A DNA stretch of 64,000 nucleotides, taken from positions 2,373,348 through 2,437,347 of the forward strand of contig JAGFBZ010001170.1 of NCBI GenBank assembly GCA_018398805.1, in the 5' to 3' direction. The stretch comes from Hirundichthys speculiger (taxonomy: Eukaryota > Chordata > Actinopteri > Beloniformes > Exocoetidae). A model generated the notes under the pieces. The model had not been told where the DNA came from. It saw only the letters and a list, made by a program, of their open reading frames with translations, and did no database searches. A program made the translations under genes and the position numbers. Of the stretch, positions 63,769 through 64,000 are shown one piece after another (position 1 is the stretch's first letter; the number at the start of each line of letters is the position of its first letter).

Positions 63769-64000
63769 GTAAGTGAAGATTTGTTCCCATTCTGTACATG
63801 TGAGGTGAGTTAGAGGCTTTCAGACCGCAAGAACTAAATACCCCCGCACCCCCACCTCTACCCAAAAATGAATATAAAAAAAAAATCAAATAACAGCAAA
63901 TGTAAGGCAAGAAAAAGAGACAAATCTCTCCTTATCTCCATATTTGTCAACCCCTCCCCAGTTTTTGCATCCTTTTCAGATGGTGAAAGAGAACTTAGGT

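Overview
This is a vertebrate nuclear window, almost certainly a ray-finned (teleost) fish. The evidence is spliced genes with GT-AG introns, AT-rich intergenic DNA, TA and CATA microsatellites, and fish-type Tc1, hAT, PIF-Harbinger and RTE/L2-class repeats. The neighbourhood of esrra and prdx5 on one strand matches the human ESRRA-TRMT112-PRDX5 region of 11q13. No operons, CRISPR arrays, rRNA or tRNA genes are visible.

Plus-strand genes: (1) a dusp10 (MKP5)-type dual-specificity phosphatase at about 5.3-10.6 kb. Its catalytic domain is intact, but its long first coding exon changes reading frame three times. (2) gng3, G-protein gamma-3, at 31.3-32.65 kb, two coding exons, complete. (3) The first coding exon of kctd16 at 62.9-63.8 kb; the gene runs off the right edge. 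Minus-strand genes, in transcription order: esrra (six coding exons, 52.06 to 47.21 kb, with a likely noncoding first exon near 59.1 kb), prdx5 (six coding exons, 42.92 to 40.44 kb) and banf1 (two coding exons, 37.74 to 36.30 kb). A minus-strand remnant at 60.2-60.6 kb looks like the last two exons of an unidentified gene with a frame-breaking 11-bp duplication. Two more exon-like minus-strand pieces downstream of esrra (45.2-45.8 kb) are unassigned.

The rest is repeat-rich. About 11-29 kb holds no recognisable host gene but carries a PIF-Harbinger remnant with a hAT element nested inside it, an RTE retrotransposon remnant, and two copies of a dispersed repeat. The large first intron of esrra holds the most layered structure: a Tc1/mariner copy inserted into a TA microsatellite, itself interrupted by a 901-bp hAT element with a BED-finger ORF and a perfect 8-bp target duplication. 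Two strong hairpins (646-720 and 38025-38127) have no explanation yet.

Functionally the genes are not a pathway. ERR-alpha controls mitochondrial gene expression and Prdx5 is a mitochondrial/peroxisomal peroxidase, so their adjacency is conserved and thematically linked. The others act in MAPK signalling (dusp10), G-protein signalling (gng3), GABA-B receptor modulation (kctd16) and nuclear assembly (banf1). I found no convincing new biological system. The best leads are the dusp10 frame changes, the ERR-alpha ligand-pocket residue, the nested transposons and the hairpins.
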